Positions 1-6,213 of a stretch of 24,057 bases of DNA are shown here, piece by piece. Origin of the DNA: a virus; IMG/VR virus record IMGVR_UViG_3300017776_000184, positions 1 to 24,057 of that record. One strand, given 5' to 3'. The notes beneath the pieces are model-generated. The model was not told the origin of the DNA. It did not search any database and worked only from the letters and a program-made list of their open reading frames with translations. How positions within the stretch are numbered: position 1 is the stretch's first letter; every line of letters starts with the position of its first letter. Position numbers and translations under genes: made by a program.

Positions 1-173
1 AAGAACTAGCAAATGAAGTAGCTAGAAACCAAAATCACGTTAACGACCTAAACAATAAACTAGCTACAAATCTGCACGTAAATGAACAGCTAAGTGCTAC
101 ATTGAAAGTCTTTAATGAAAAGCATCAGCAAGGCGTTAAAGAGCTTAAAAAAGCTATGGAGTCTGCTGCTTAA
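1..173 (+). CDS. C-terminal end of an unidentified coiled-coil protein (partial)
   Basis: An open frame enters from the left edge (first whole codon at position 3) and ends at TAA 171-173. The visible 56 residues are rich in Asn, Glu, Lys, Leu and Ala with no Pro or Cys, and read as a continuous amphipathic helix ending in KKAMESAA. The next gene starts at the very next base, so it belongs to the same operon. A scaffold or other head-associated protein is possible from its position upstream of the neck genes, but nothing visible identifies it. The start lies outside the window. Confidence 0.7.
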   Translation, partial: ELANEVARNQNHVNDLNNKLATNLHVNEQLSATLKVFNEKHQQGVKELKKAMESAA

Positions 174-452
174 ATGATAGTTCGTAAATGCGCTCAAGAT
201 CACAACGTAGTGATTCATTTAAATAAAAATCCAGGAATGGTTAAAAAGTTAAGTGAGTCTAAGACGTTAACATATCCAAATAGTAAAAAATATTTTCTAG
301 TGGTAGATGATGAAATAAAAACTAAATCTGATTCATTTCAAACTATAGAATTGGCTTATGTGGCTGAGTGTGCAAAACTGCACGAGTCTGGTCATGGGCG
401 CATTGACATTGTTAAACATAAATTAATAAATAATAAGGTTGTAGAAAGATGA
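174..452 (+). CDS. hypothetical protein, 92 aa
   Basis: I do not recognise this protein. It starts with ATG directly after the preceding TAA and ends in an ATGA junction. It is soluble by composition, with mixed charge, no membrane segment and no signal peptide. The central part (KYFLVVDDEIKTKSDSFQTIELAYVAE) looks like a small alpha/beta domain, and the C-terminus is basic. Codon choice (A/T in third positions) matches the neighbours, and the tight packing supports it being a real gene. Confidence 0.6.
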   Translation: MIVRKCAQDHNVVIHLNKNPGMVKKLSESKTLTYPNSKKYFLVVDDEIKTKSDSFQTIELAYVAECAKLHESGHGRIDIVKHKLINNKVVER

Positions 453-508
453 ACAATAGAAGTACTAGTTATGATATTCCAGTAAAGTATGTTTATGTCA
501 AAAAGTGA
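449..508 (+). CDS. possible 19-aa leader peptide
   Basis: A very short frame starts at the ATGA junction with the previous gene and encodes MNNRSTSYDIPVKYVYVKK. It stops at TGA 506-508, one base before an ATG at 510 that is a candidate start of the next gene. It could couple translation between the two genes or simply be chance. The only support is the junction geometry, so confidence is low. Confidence 0.25.
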   Translation: MNNRSTSYDIPVKYVYVKK

Positions 509-746
509 AATGAAAGCACTAACATATTATTTGCTTTTCTTAGTACTAACATTATTAATGGTTACAGTAGTTAATGGTTGCAGTGGCTGGTCTGTAATGG
601 GATACAATTTAGACGGTGCTAATGACTCAGTGTTTGATGAAGTTATACAAGATTCTATAACTCATTATTATCACGATATTAGAGTTGGACAAAATTGGTG
701 TTTTTATCATGCCCAATATGAATTAGTAGAGTTGGTAAGTGAATGA
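489..746 (+). CDS. small predicted lipoprotein (possible outer spanin)
   Basis: The N-terminus has a short charged region and then a hydrophobic segment (KALTYYLLFLVLTLLMVTVV) followed by VNGC, a plausible lipobox with Gly at -1 and Cys31 as the lipidated residue. The mature part would be about 55 residues, polar and Tyr/Asp-rich. In-frame ATGs at 489, 495 and 510 are all possible starts; all keep the signal peptide, and no strong Shine-Dalgarno decides between them. A short lipoprotein followed by a membrane-anchored coiled-coil protein is the arrangement of two-component spanins, which disrupt the outer membrane at lysis. That role is inferred from layout only, since no spanin family was recognised. 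Confidence 0.5.
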   Translation: MFMSKSEMKALTYYLLFLVLTLLMVTVVNGCSGWSVMGYNLDGANDSVFDEVIQDSITHYYHDIRVGQNWCFYHAQYELVELVSE

Positions 747-1032
747 TGTTCAAACTGCTAGGTCTTATCGTGCTAACGTGCTTGATGACAATGCTATTAT
801 CAGCATTAACCTCAAATGGTTACTACAGCTTACTGTATTGGTGTGTAGCCTTGTATACGGTTATTGGCGTATCGAAACCAGAATTAAAAATCTTGAGAAT
901 GGAATATTATCAGCAAATGCAGAGATTAGGAACTTACTTACTAAACATGAGCTGGCTGAAGCTAAATCCATTGCCGCATTGCAAGAAGAATTGAAATTTT
1001 ATCAAAAATTAAATCCGTGGAAAAAGAAATAA
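739..1032 (+). CDS. membrane-anchored coiled-coil protein (possible inner spanin)
   Basis: The start is GTG at 739, overlapping the previous stop by 8 bases, and the stop abuts the next ATG. Residues 1-25 are polar. A single transmembrane segment follows at about 27-44 (WLLQLTVLVCSLVYGYW), then a helical, probably coiled-coil segment from about 45 to 90 and a basic tail (NPWKKK). One N-terminal anchor followed by a coiled coil is typical of inner spanins and of some holin-accessory proteins. Codon use in this frame looks genuine. A second hydrophobic frame (743-994) lies almost wholly inside it, so which of the two is made, or both, is uncertain. Confidence 0.6.
   Translation: MNDVQTARSYRANVLDDNAIISINLKWLLQLTVLVCSLVYGYWRIETRIKNLENGILSANAEIRNLLTKHELAEAKSIAALQEELKFYQKLNPWKKK
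743..994 (+). CDS. alternative overlapping small membrane protein, two TM segments
   Basis: This frame begins ATGATG and overlaps the stop of the lipoprotein gene in an ATGA junction, the standard coupling seen across this genome. It lies within the 739-1032 gene in another frame. The product has two hydrophobic segments (FKLLGLIVLTCLMTMLLSAL and YYSLLYWCVALYTVIGV) and then a polar basic tail, a layout compatible with a small holin. Either this or 739-1032 may be a shadow. The better start context favours this one, while length and C-terminal quality favour the other. Overlapping lysis genes are known in phages, so both could be real. Confidence 0.35.
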   Translation: MMFKLLGLIVLTCLMTMLLSALTSNGYYSLLYWCVALYTVIGVSKPELKILRMEYYQQMQRLGTYLLNMSWLKLNPLPHCKKN

Positions 1033-1404
1033 ATGCTACAAGAATTTGCAACACTTTATGGAGATATTGGCCTTACTGGCTGTATAGTGGCGTGCTTTTT
1101 ATGGTTAATCTATACTATGAATACGCGCGCATCTAGTCAGGCTGAAAGTTTACAGACACTCACAGTATTAAATGAAGGTCAGAGCAAAGACATAGCAGAG
1201 ATTTTAAAAGAGATCGAATCACAAACGCAAATTGTAGTAAAGCTAATAGAGAGACATAACAAGAGTGATAATAACTCTGAAAGGCGTGCAGAAAAATTAA
1301 TGGAATCATCTGAACGTAGACAATCTAGTATCATTACAGAAATCAATGATGTAACCGATTCTCTGAATTATATAAAAGGACGTATTAATGGAAAAGGTCT
1401 ATAA
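1033..1404 (+). CDS. single-TM coiled-coil protein, BhlA/UviB holin-like layout
   Basis: The gene starts immediately after the previous TAA and ends in a TAATG junction. A short N-terminal stretch is followed by one transmembrane segment at about residues 13-30 (GLTGCIVACFLWLIYTMN) and a long polar helix to the end, with many Glu, Gln, Lys and Arg in heptad-like spacing. This matches the layout, though not an identified signature, of BhlA/UviB-type holin-like proteins or XhlA-like lysis accessories. It lies among other small membrane proteins upstream of a lysozyme-like gene, which supports a lysis role by context only. Confidence 0.55.
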   Translation: MLQEFATLYGDIGLTGCIVACFLWLIYTMNTRASSQAESLQTLTVLNEGQSKDIAEILKEIESQTQIVVKLIERHNKSDNNSERRAEKLMESSERRQSSIITEINDVTDSLNYIKGRINGKGL

Positions 1405-1541
1405 TGGATAGTGTAAGAGTTGCAGCGATTAGTTTTGGGAACTACGCATTAAACTTTAGTGGAGTGCATGAAATATTACAGATCGTTGTAGCGCTATTAA
1501 GTATAGTTTTATTGATAAGAAATATAAAGGAAAAGAAATGA
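1404..1541 (+). CDS. small membrane protein, 45 aa (holin-like)
   Basis: ATG 1404 overlaps the previous TAA, and the TGA at 1539-1541 overlaps the next ATG (1538). The product is MDSVRVAAISFGNYALNF followed by a polar turn and one C-terminal transmembrane segment (HEILQIVVALLSIVLLI) ending in the basic RNIKEKK. Both junctions are overlaps typical of real genes here. Small proteins of this kind are frequent in phage lysis regions, with a Ser/Gly/Asn-containing N-terminal amphipathic stretch before one membrane helix. A holin or antiholin role is a reasonable but unproven guess. Confidence 0.6.
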   Translation: MDSVRVAAISFGNYALNFSGVHEILQIVVALLSIVLLIRNIKEKK

Positions 1542-1753
1542 AGAAATTCGCAAAGAAAATCATCTCAATGTTTATGAAGGAGTTGATGGAAAAAATTCAA
1601 TCTGATGCGTTTGAAAATGCATTAGCTAAAAAATTAGCTAGTGCCATTAATCTACCAGAAATGAACGAAGCTGAAGAAGTTGCGTTCTTTAAAAACATAG
1701 CAGATGCTTGTACAGATAGTGTAGCTGAAGTTATGGGTGGGAAAGCAGATTGA
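1538..1753 (+). CDS. hypothetical helical protein, 71 aa
   Basis: I do not recognise this gene. It starts at an ATGA junction preceded by AAGGAAAAG, a good ribosome binding site, and ends overlapping the next TTG start. The N-terminus is basic and amphipathic (MKKFAKKIISMFMKELMEKI). The middle and C-terminus are acidic and helical (NEAEEVAFFKNIADACTDSVAEVMGG). There is no clear membrane segment. The charge split suggests a helical hairpin or membrane-surface peptide, but this is only a reading of composition. Confidence 0.6.
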   Translation: MKKFAKKIISMFMKELMEKIQSDAFENALAKKLASAINLPEMNEAEEVAFFKNIADACTDSVAEVMGGKAD

Positions 1754-2019
1754 TCACGTATCGAGGAATAAAATTTTCTGGTTATAATAAACCAAAGCGC
1801 ACTAGAAGTCATAAGACTAAAAGTCACGCGGTGTTGGCTAAAGTTGGAAGTAGAATACGTTTGATACGATTTGGACAACAAGGAGTTAGTGGTGCTGGGA
1901 AGAAGCCTAAAAGTGCAGCACAAAGAGCAAGGCGTAGAAGTTTTAAAAAAAGACACGCTAAGAACATTGCCAAAGGTCGCATGAGTGCAGCTTATTGGTC
2001 AAACAAGGTAAAATGGTAA
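1750..2019 (+). CDS. conserved basic phage protein, 89 aa
   Basis: The start is TTG at 1750, overlapping the previous TGA. The product is strongly basic, with about a third Lys, Arg and His. It contains the stretches YRGIKFSGYNKPKRT, IRLIRFGQQGVSGAGKKP and KRHAKNIAKGRMSAAYWSN, which I recognise as a pattern recurring in marine phage genomes, though I cannot name a characterised family. Such a protein could bind nucleic acid in the virion or during packaging. It is the first of three consecutive basic genes. The TTG start is supported because no other in-frame start keeps the conserved N-terminus. Confidence 0.65.
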   Translation: MITYRGIKFSGYNKPKRTRSHKTKSHAVLAKVGSRIRLIRFGQQGVSGAGKKPKSAAQRARRRSFKKRHAKNIAKGRMSAAYWSNKVKW

Positions 2020-2020
2020 T

Positions 2021-2152
2021 ATGGCAAAGAAAGTAAGTTGGACATTTGGTGGTAAACGCTACAGTGGTACACTTATTCGTGAGACTAAGACTCACAAGTT
2101 TGCGCGCACTAGTAGTGGTAAGATTAAAAAAATTAAAAAGAAAAGGAGTTAG
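2021..2152 (+). CDS. very basic small protein, 43 aa
   Basis: ATG 2021 lies one base after the previous stop, and TAG 2150-2152 ends the frame. The product begins MAKKVSWTFGGKRYSGTL, contains RETKTHKFARTSSG and ends in KIKKIKKKRS. It has no hydrophobic segment. The N-terminal half could form a small beta structure and the tail is poly-basic, suggesting nucleic-acid or anionic-surface binding. It sits between two other basic genes with no gap. Confidence 0.55.
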   Translation: MAKKVSWTFGGKRYSGTLIRETKTHKFARTSSGKIKKIKKKRS

Positions 2153-2153
2153 T

Positions 2154-2231
2154 ATGCCAAGTAAAAAAGGATATGGAAAGAAGATTAACTTTAAAAAGAA
2201 AAAAAAGAAGTTAATGCCTAAAAAGAAATGA
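2154..2231 (+). CDS. 25-aa lysine-rich peptide
   Basis: ATG 2154 is preceded by AAAAGGAG (2141-2148) at ideal distance, the strongest ribosome binding site in this stretch. The TGA at 2229-2231 overlaps the next ATG. The product MPSKKGYGKKINF...MPKKK has 13 Lys in 25 residues. An in-frame upstream ATG at 2046 would extend it, but that one lies inside the preceding gene without a ribosome site. The dedicated Shine-Dalgarno and stop-start overlap favour a translated micro-gene. Function unknown. Confidence 0.5.
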   Translation: MPSKKGYGKKINFKKKKKKLMPKKK

Positions 2232-2710
2232 TTGATCCAGGTCAAATGCGTCAAGTGATAAAGCACGTTCTTAGTGAACTAGGAGATAAGTATGCATCGC
2301 CTAAAGCATTAGATCTGGTATATAATACTGGTTTAGTTGAAAGTAAATATGTTTATTTAAAGCAAATAAAAGGCCCAGCTCGTGGCGTGTTTCAATGTGA
2401 ACCGTGGGTAGCAGTAGATATTATAGAAAATTATTTACAATATCGTGAAGAGTTAATGAAAAAAGTGGCTGAAGTATGTGAATTAGATTGGTCGCACTTT
2501 ACATTACCTAATGAAAAGAAATGGAAGTTTATACTTACCACTAACCTAGCCGCGCAAATAGTAATGTGTAGATTGCATTATAGACGCGTACCAAAACCAC
2601 TTCCACAAACATTAATTGACCAATCAGTGTATTATAAAAAATATTACAATACATATAAAGGTAAAGCAACACCTGAACACTATATGGAAATAGTGCAGCA
2701 ATATGGATGA
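2228..2710 (+). CDS. lysozyme/transglycosylase-like protein (candidate endolysin)
   Basis: The 160-residue product has an N-terminal half patterned like the lysozyme/SLT superfamily. A helix ends in NTGLVESKY, where Glu sits in the position of a catalytic glutamate (about residue 39). It is followed by KGPARGVFQCEPWVAVDI, which resembles the G-x-x-G-x-x-Q motif of lytic transglycosylases. There is no signal peptide, so export would depend on a holin, consistent with the small membrane proteins upstream. It overlaps its neighbours at both ends. The assignment rests on these motifs only; it could instead be a virion-associated peptidoglycan hydrolase. Confidence 0.5.
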   Translation: MIDPGQMRQVIKHVLSELGDKYASPKALDLVYNTGLVESKYVYLKQIKGPARGVFQCEPWVAVDIIENYLQYREELMKKVAEVCELDWSHFTLPNEKKWKFILTTNLAAQIVMCRLHYRRVPKPLPQTLIDQSVYYKKYYNTYKGKATPEHYMEIVQQYG

Positions 2711-2891
2711 TGCTATGAAAATGGATCGTTTAATAGAAGTGATGCGAGAATTACAATCGCTATGTAGAGATTTAGATGATCCTACAAATGATCCAGATAT
2801 GGTCACTAGTTTAATTATTGCGCTTATCATCACTACGCAAGTACCAGATGTAACAATCTTACCTAGTCAATTTGGAGTAGCCTTCGCATGA
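2703..2891 (+). CDS. hypothetical protein, 62 aa
   Basis: I do not recognise this gene. It overlaps the previous gene by 8 bases and the next by 4 (ATGA). The N-terminal half is an acidic amphipathic helix (MDRLIEVMRELQSLCRDLDD). The C-terminal half contains a hydrophobic stretch (MVTSLIIALIITTQVPDVTIL) that could be a weak membrane segment or a buried strand-helix. Position between a lysin candidate and the neck genes says little about its job. Confidence 0.5.
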   Translation: MDDAMKMDRLIEVMRELQSLCRDLDDPTNDPDMVTSLIIALIITTQVPDVTILPSQFGVAFA

Positions 2892-3862
2892 GTTATCAAA
2901 CCGCATTTTGCAATAATAATACAGATTTACAAGCCGTTGTAAGTGATATAGATCAATTTGATAGAAAACGAGTGCTTGCACCAAATTGGGCAACGACTGG
3001 TACTACAAATCTTTATCAACTCACTAATACTGGATATATATCGTTAGCGTATAAAGATGGTGCAGAACTTAGTATGGTTACCGATACACCTAACGCAGAT
3101 GGCGAAGCAAATTATAATAGTAACACAGATGTATTAACCTATTTTTTAGCGAATTCTAGTGTCTCAGCATTAAACTCATCAGTATTTGAAGGTGGTCAAG
3201 ATTGGGACACACTTAAAACTACAGTCTGTAAAGAGCAAGCAGATCATATGCGTAGTTATTTAAATAGACCGATATATAAACGTGGGAATTCTAATTATCA
3301 AGGTGCATCGGATAGAGCGTATGATTTTATCGTAATTCGTATTAACGCAATATTAGCGTGCGCAGACTTAGTAAGAAGCAGTGATGTAGAGCGCGCAGAT
3401 ATACTAGAAGAGATGGCGCTTGGCGAAGATGGATTACTTACTAAATTAAAACAAAAGCAATATGTCATGTGGAATGAAACTAGCTATAGATCCGAAAGTG
3501 GAGTTATAGCAGAGATTGCATTAAATGGAAATACTACTGGTTATATTGAAGATATTAAAATACAAGGCCCACCGCACACTGATTATGATGAAGTTCGAGT
3601 GGTTATTTCGACTGGTGGCACATTCACACCTGGCACACAATCTCCAGTTTTTTATGATGTGTATGTTAAAAATTCAGATGGATTAAGAATGCAGAAAGTG
3701 GTAGACGCAGAGCGTGTTACTGGAGATTATCAAAACCTAGCGTATGGAGCGCAAATACGTTTTCAAGCTGGGGTGTATACTGCGTCAGATGAATGGAGCA
3801 TAACTTTTCAAAGTGATAGCATTCCAATTGGATCGGTTAAGTCAGGTCAGTTATATCGATGA
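2888..3862 (+). CDS. head-tail adaptor-like structural protein
   Basis: The 324-residue product has a middle helical region (KEQADHMRSYLNRPIYKR ... YDFIVIRINAILACADLVRSS) that resembles the helical bundle of phage head-completion adaptors of the gp6/DUF1320 kind, where a first helix carries a D/E-x-x-x-SYL pattern and a later helix contains DxxR-like residues. The C-terminal third (about 210-324) is beta-rich and could be a decoration or immunoglobulin-like domain. It is followed by a tail terminator-like protein and the tail tube protein, the standard place for a neck adaptor. Longer than typical adaptors, so a two-domain protein. Function inferred from fold pattern and order. Confidence 0.5.
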   Translation: MSYQTAFCNNNTDLQAVVSDIDQFDRKRVLAPNWATTGTTNLYQLTNTGYISLAYKDGAELSMVTDTPNADGEANYNSNTDVLTYFLANSSVSALNSSVFEGGQDWDTLKTTVCKEQADHMRSYLNRPIYKRGNSNYQGASDRAYDFIVIRINAILACADLVRSSDVERADILEEMALGEDGLLTKLKQKQYVMWNETSYRSESGVIAEIALNGNTTGYIEDIKIQGPPHTDYDEVRVVISTGGTFTPGTQSPVFYDVYVKNSDGLRMQKVVDAERVTGDYQNLAYGAQIRFQAGVYTASDEWSITFQSDSIPIGSVKSGQLYR

Positions 3863-3888
3863 GATGTCATCTATTAAGGTATAAGTAG

Positions 3889-4317
3889 ATGGCAATTACG
3901 TATGAAAATGTCATCTATGATCGAGTTATAGATAGTTTGCATTCGATTATTGCAAATGAATTTAATATACCAATTCATTTTGACGAGCATCAAGGTAATC
4001 AAAGTTTTCTGATTACACCTAGTGCTGATAATATTGAAGAGCTATTTGTAAGCGGTCAGAGTAGAGAATACAATGTTATTATTGATTATCAATTAAAAAC
4101 TAATGGCACATATACTAAAAATAACTTTAAACAAATTGCGCAGATTATGGAGCGTTTAAAACGCTTAATATATAATAACAAGACCTATTCAGTGTCAAGT
4201 GATGTCAAATTTTACAATGCAAGTGTAGAGAGCATTAATTATGAACAAAATGAAGATGATACAAGTTTACTCAGCGCATCACTTGTATTCTCATGTACAA
4301 CTATGGAGTTAGTATGA
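3889..4317 (+). CDS. tail terminator/neck protein
   Basis: The 142-residue product has the layout of phage tail-completion proteins. An N-terminal helix (YDRVIDSLHSIIANEF) leads to a short strand (PIHFDEHQGNQSFLITPS). Paired strands follow (REYNVIIDYQLK), then a helix (FKQIAQIMERLKRLIYN) and a final beta pair ending in SASLVFSCTTMEL. Its place directly before the tail tube gene fits the protein that caps the tube and joins it to the head. The sequence match is by pattern, not by a named motif. It ends in an ATGA junction with the next gene. Confidence 0.55.
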   Translation: MAITYENVIYDRVIDSLHSIIANEFNIPIHFDEHQGNQSFLITPSADNIEELFVSGQSREYNVIIDYQLKTNGTYTKNNFKQIAQIMERLKRLIYNNKTYSVSSDVKFYNASVESINYEQNEDDTSLLSASLVFSCTTMELV

Positions 4318-4502
4318 GTAAGCAATATAAAGCGAAGCCAGGCTATAAAGATTTACCAGAAAAAGATAATATGTTAGGCTTAGGCTGTGCATCTAAACAC
4401 ATCTGGTTATTAGAAGGTATGCAAATTAATTATAGTGGTAAACTTCCAGAGAAGTTGAAGAAGTGCTTAGATGAAGTCAAACCGCCTAAAGGAGATAAAT
4501 AA
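4314..4502 (+). CDS. hypothetical protein between neck and tail tube, 62 aa
   Basis: ATG 4314 is chosen over an in-frame ATG at 4293 because GGAG (4305-4308) sits five bases before it and it forms the ATGA overlap with the previous stop. The product is small, basic and Lys/Pro-rich (KQYKAKPGYKDLPEKDNMLGLGCAS ... KCLDEVKPPKGDK) with two Cys. The stop overlaps the tail tube start (TAATG). Not recognised. Confidence 0.55.
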   Translation: MSKQYKAKPGYKDLPEKDNMLGLGCASKHIWLLEGMQINYSGKLPEKLKKCLDEVKPPKGDK

Positions 4503-5521
4503 TGGCTAGTGTAAATTTTCAAATAACAAAAAATACTCGCGTATTAATTGGAACAGAAGCCACGATGGGAACGCCAGCAGTGCAAGCGTGTGCAGCGGTA
4601 GAGATGCCGTGTACAGAGTATTCATTTACTGATATTGGTTCTGGTGGTCAAACTCTAGATGTAGCGCCATTTAGGATCGGTTCTGGTGGATCAACACAAA
4701 GTGATGATATGGTTAAGGCAAGAAGGCATGATCGTATGTATGAAATTTCAATGACATTTCATTGTACAGATCTAGCCACTAAGCGAGTATTGTTAAATCT
4801 TTATGAAGATGGAGCATCTGGAGGAATTTCTGCTTTATTAGGTAATATGCCAACCACATCTGTATTCGCAGATAACACAACGAATACAAAACCAGTGTCT
4901 ATTATTATAGAAAATGGTGGTCACGCTGCTGTCGCTGGTACAGATAAAGATATGGTGTTTACTTCTGCAATGTGTACTGGTATTTCTTTTTCTGGAGACA
5001 TTGGTAGTAATGCGGGAGTGGTCATGTGTACTGCAACATTTGTTACCGCATACCTACCTACTGCTACCACTAATGTAGGACACACAGTTGCTACCTCAGT
5101 CAGCGATCAACAAACTATGTTTAATATGCATGATTTAACAGCAACAAATTACGCAAGTCAAGATTTAACCTTATTTGGATTTGAAGTTAATATTGCACGT
5201 ACTGTAACTAGAGTTGGACATCAAGATGGTGGAGCGTTTAAACCATTTGGTTACTCAGTTGGCCCATACGAAGTCACTGGTAGTTTGACGTGTAAGCGTG
5301 ACGATCTTGCATTAACAGCTAGTGCAGAAGGTCAAAGTACCGTAGCATTGGATTTAGATACTGGAGTGTACCAAATTGAAATACCTCAGTGTATGAACGA
5401 TACTGCCGCAAACGCATTAGATGAAGATGGATGGAAAATGACACTACCATTTAGAGCCGTGTATACAGGAGCAACTTCAACCGCAATCTTTAAATTTGCT
5501 GGTGCTGGTGGCGATAGTTAA
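4502..5521 (+). CDS. major tail tube protein
   Basis: The 339-residue product begins MASVNFQITKNTRVLIGTEATMGTPA, the usual start of tail tube proteins (a strand, then 'G-x-E-x-x-x-G-T-P'). It continues as a mostly beta protein rich in Thr, Ala, Gly and Ser with repeated domain-like stretches. It polymerises into the tube around the tape measure and lets DNA pass. Placement supports this: tail terminator before it, chaperone pair and tape measure after it. It is long for the family, so it may carry an extra surface domain. The stop is followed by a 42-base gap before the chaperone gene. Confidence 0.7.
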   Translation: MASVNFQITKNTRVLIGTEATMGTPAVQACAAVEMPCTEYSFTDIGSGGQTLDVAPFRIGSGGSTQSDDMVKARRHDRMYEISMTFHCTDLATKRVLLNLYEDGASGGISALLGNMPTTSVFADNTTNTKPVSIIIENGGHAAVAGTDKDMVFTSAMCTGISFSGDIGSNAGVVMCTATFVTAYLPTATTNVGHTVATSVSDQQTMFNMHDLTATNYASQDLTLFGFEVNIARTVTRVGHQDGGAFKPFGYSVGPYEVTGSLTCKRDDLALTASAEGQSTVALDLDTGVYQIEIPQCMNDTAANALDEDGWKMTLPFRAVYTGATSTAIFKFAGAGGDS

Positions 5522-5563
5522 AATTTATCACTCTGCGTAGGACTCATATAATGAGACAATATA

Positions 5564-5827
5564 ATGACAGTAAAAACAGATCATGGAAATTTTAATGTTA
5601 ATCCGATAACATTTAAAGCTCGTAGAGAACTTCATAAATTAGAATTAAAAGCAGTCAGTGCGACTGGAGAGATTAATGCGTCTAAATTTTTTGACGTTTT
5701 AGACTGGGTATTAAACTTTGCATTTGCAGATCCAGAGTCTAAACTAGGTAAGCTAGATGATAATGCAATTGATTCAGTATTAATGAAGATTTACAACGCA
5801 TATAAAGAGCCATCTAAAAAAAAGTAA
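5564..5827 (+). CDS. tail assembly chaperone, gpG-like
   Basis: The product of 87 residues has a short beta N-terminus (MTVKTDHGNFNVNPITFKARRELHKL) and a helical rest ending in PSKKK. Between tail tube and tape measure genes, a small helical protein whose end overlaps a slippery sequence is the tail assembly chaperone (lambda gpG type), which coats the tape measure during tail assembly. Its last codons AAA AAA AAG TAA contain the heptamer A AAA AAG. Most ribosomes would end here, while a minority would slip back one base into the following frame. Confidence 0.7.
   Translation: MTVKTDHGNFNVNPITFKARRELHKLELKAVSATGEINASKFFDVLDWVLNFAFADPESKLGKLDDNAIDSVLMKIYNAYKEPSKKK
5818..5824 (+). promoter_or_regulatory. 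-1 ribosomal frameshift slippery site A AAA AAG
   Basis: Positions 5816-5823 are eight A followed by G. In the zero frame this reads AAA AAA AAG TAA, giving the heptamer A AAA AAG at 5818-5824, the most efficient type of -1 slip site in bacteria. The -1 frame is blocked by TAA at 5815 and opens exactly here. A small hairpin ACCG-TGTAG-CGGT lies nine bases downstream (5834-5846) and might stimulate slipping, though it has only four pairs. Confidence 0.75.
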
Positions 5828-5829
5828 TT

Positions 5830-6213
5830 TTGCACCGTGTAGCGGTTTGGATGTTTTACAATCGAAATCCATCTCGCAATCTAGTTTTTCCATACAAAGC
5901 AAAATCAACGACTTTAAACAAAGTCATTACATTTACTGAGGATGAACTATGGAACGAAGTGGATCGTATTTTAGCAGAAGATTCAAGCAGTAAGTTTACA
6001 CCTGGTGCATCTCTTTATTATAATTTATTATTTTGCGCAGACACTTCTTATTTTTGCAATTCTGAAACCAATATAACGATGGAAGAGTATATGTCTATGA
6101 AGCGATTTAATATTCCATTTGCAACTAACATAGATGACGCAGAATATGAGCGTCTAGTCATCTTTTCGGCTATAGATGAAGAGTATAACGCAATCATTAA
6201 TGAGAAGAAATAA
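5830..6213 (+). CDS. frameshift extension of the tail chaperone, gpT-like domain
   Basis: This frame is open only from 5818, exactly at the slippery heptamer, because TAA at 5815-5817 closes it upstream. It has no good start of its own (TTG at 5830 with no ribosome site). Reading continues after slipping as ...KKK-VILHRVAVWMFYNRNPSRN to TAA at 6211-6213. The fusion of 5564-5824 with 5824-6213 gives about 216 residues, the gpGT-type protein. By analogy with lambda, the extension binds the tail tube protein and recruits it to the tape measure. The next gene starts at the last base of the stop codon. Confidence 0.7.
   Translation: MHRVAVWMFYNRNPSRNLVFPYKAKSTTLNKVITFTEDELWNEVDRILAEDSSSKFTPGASLYYNLLFCADTSYFCNSETNITMEEYMSMKRFNIPFATNIDDAEYERLVIFSAIDEEYNAIINEKK

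Noticed and set aside
2193-2210. A-rich run in the 25-aa gene as a second -1 frameshift site into the lysozyme-like gene
   Set aside because: The -1 frame meets TAA at 2219-2221 before the lysozyme-like start, and that gene has its own ATG.
2046-2231. 61-aa extended form of the Lys-rich peptide
   Set aside because: The upstream ATG has no ribosome site and lies inside the 43-aa gene; AAAAGGAG points to ATG 2154.
1958-2266. 102-aa Phe-rich open frame on the - strand
   Set aside because: The Phe runs are the complement of Lys codons in the basic genes on the + strand.
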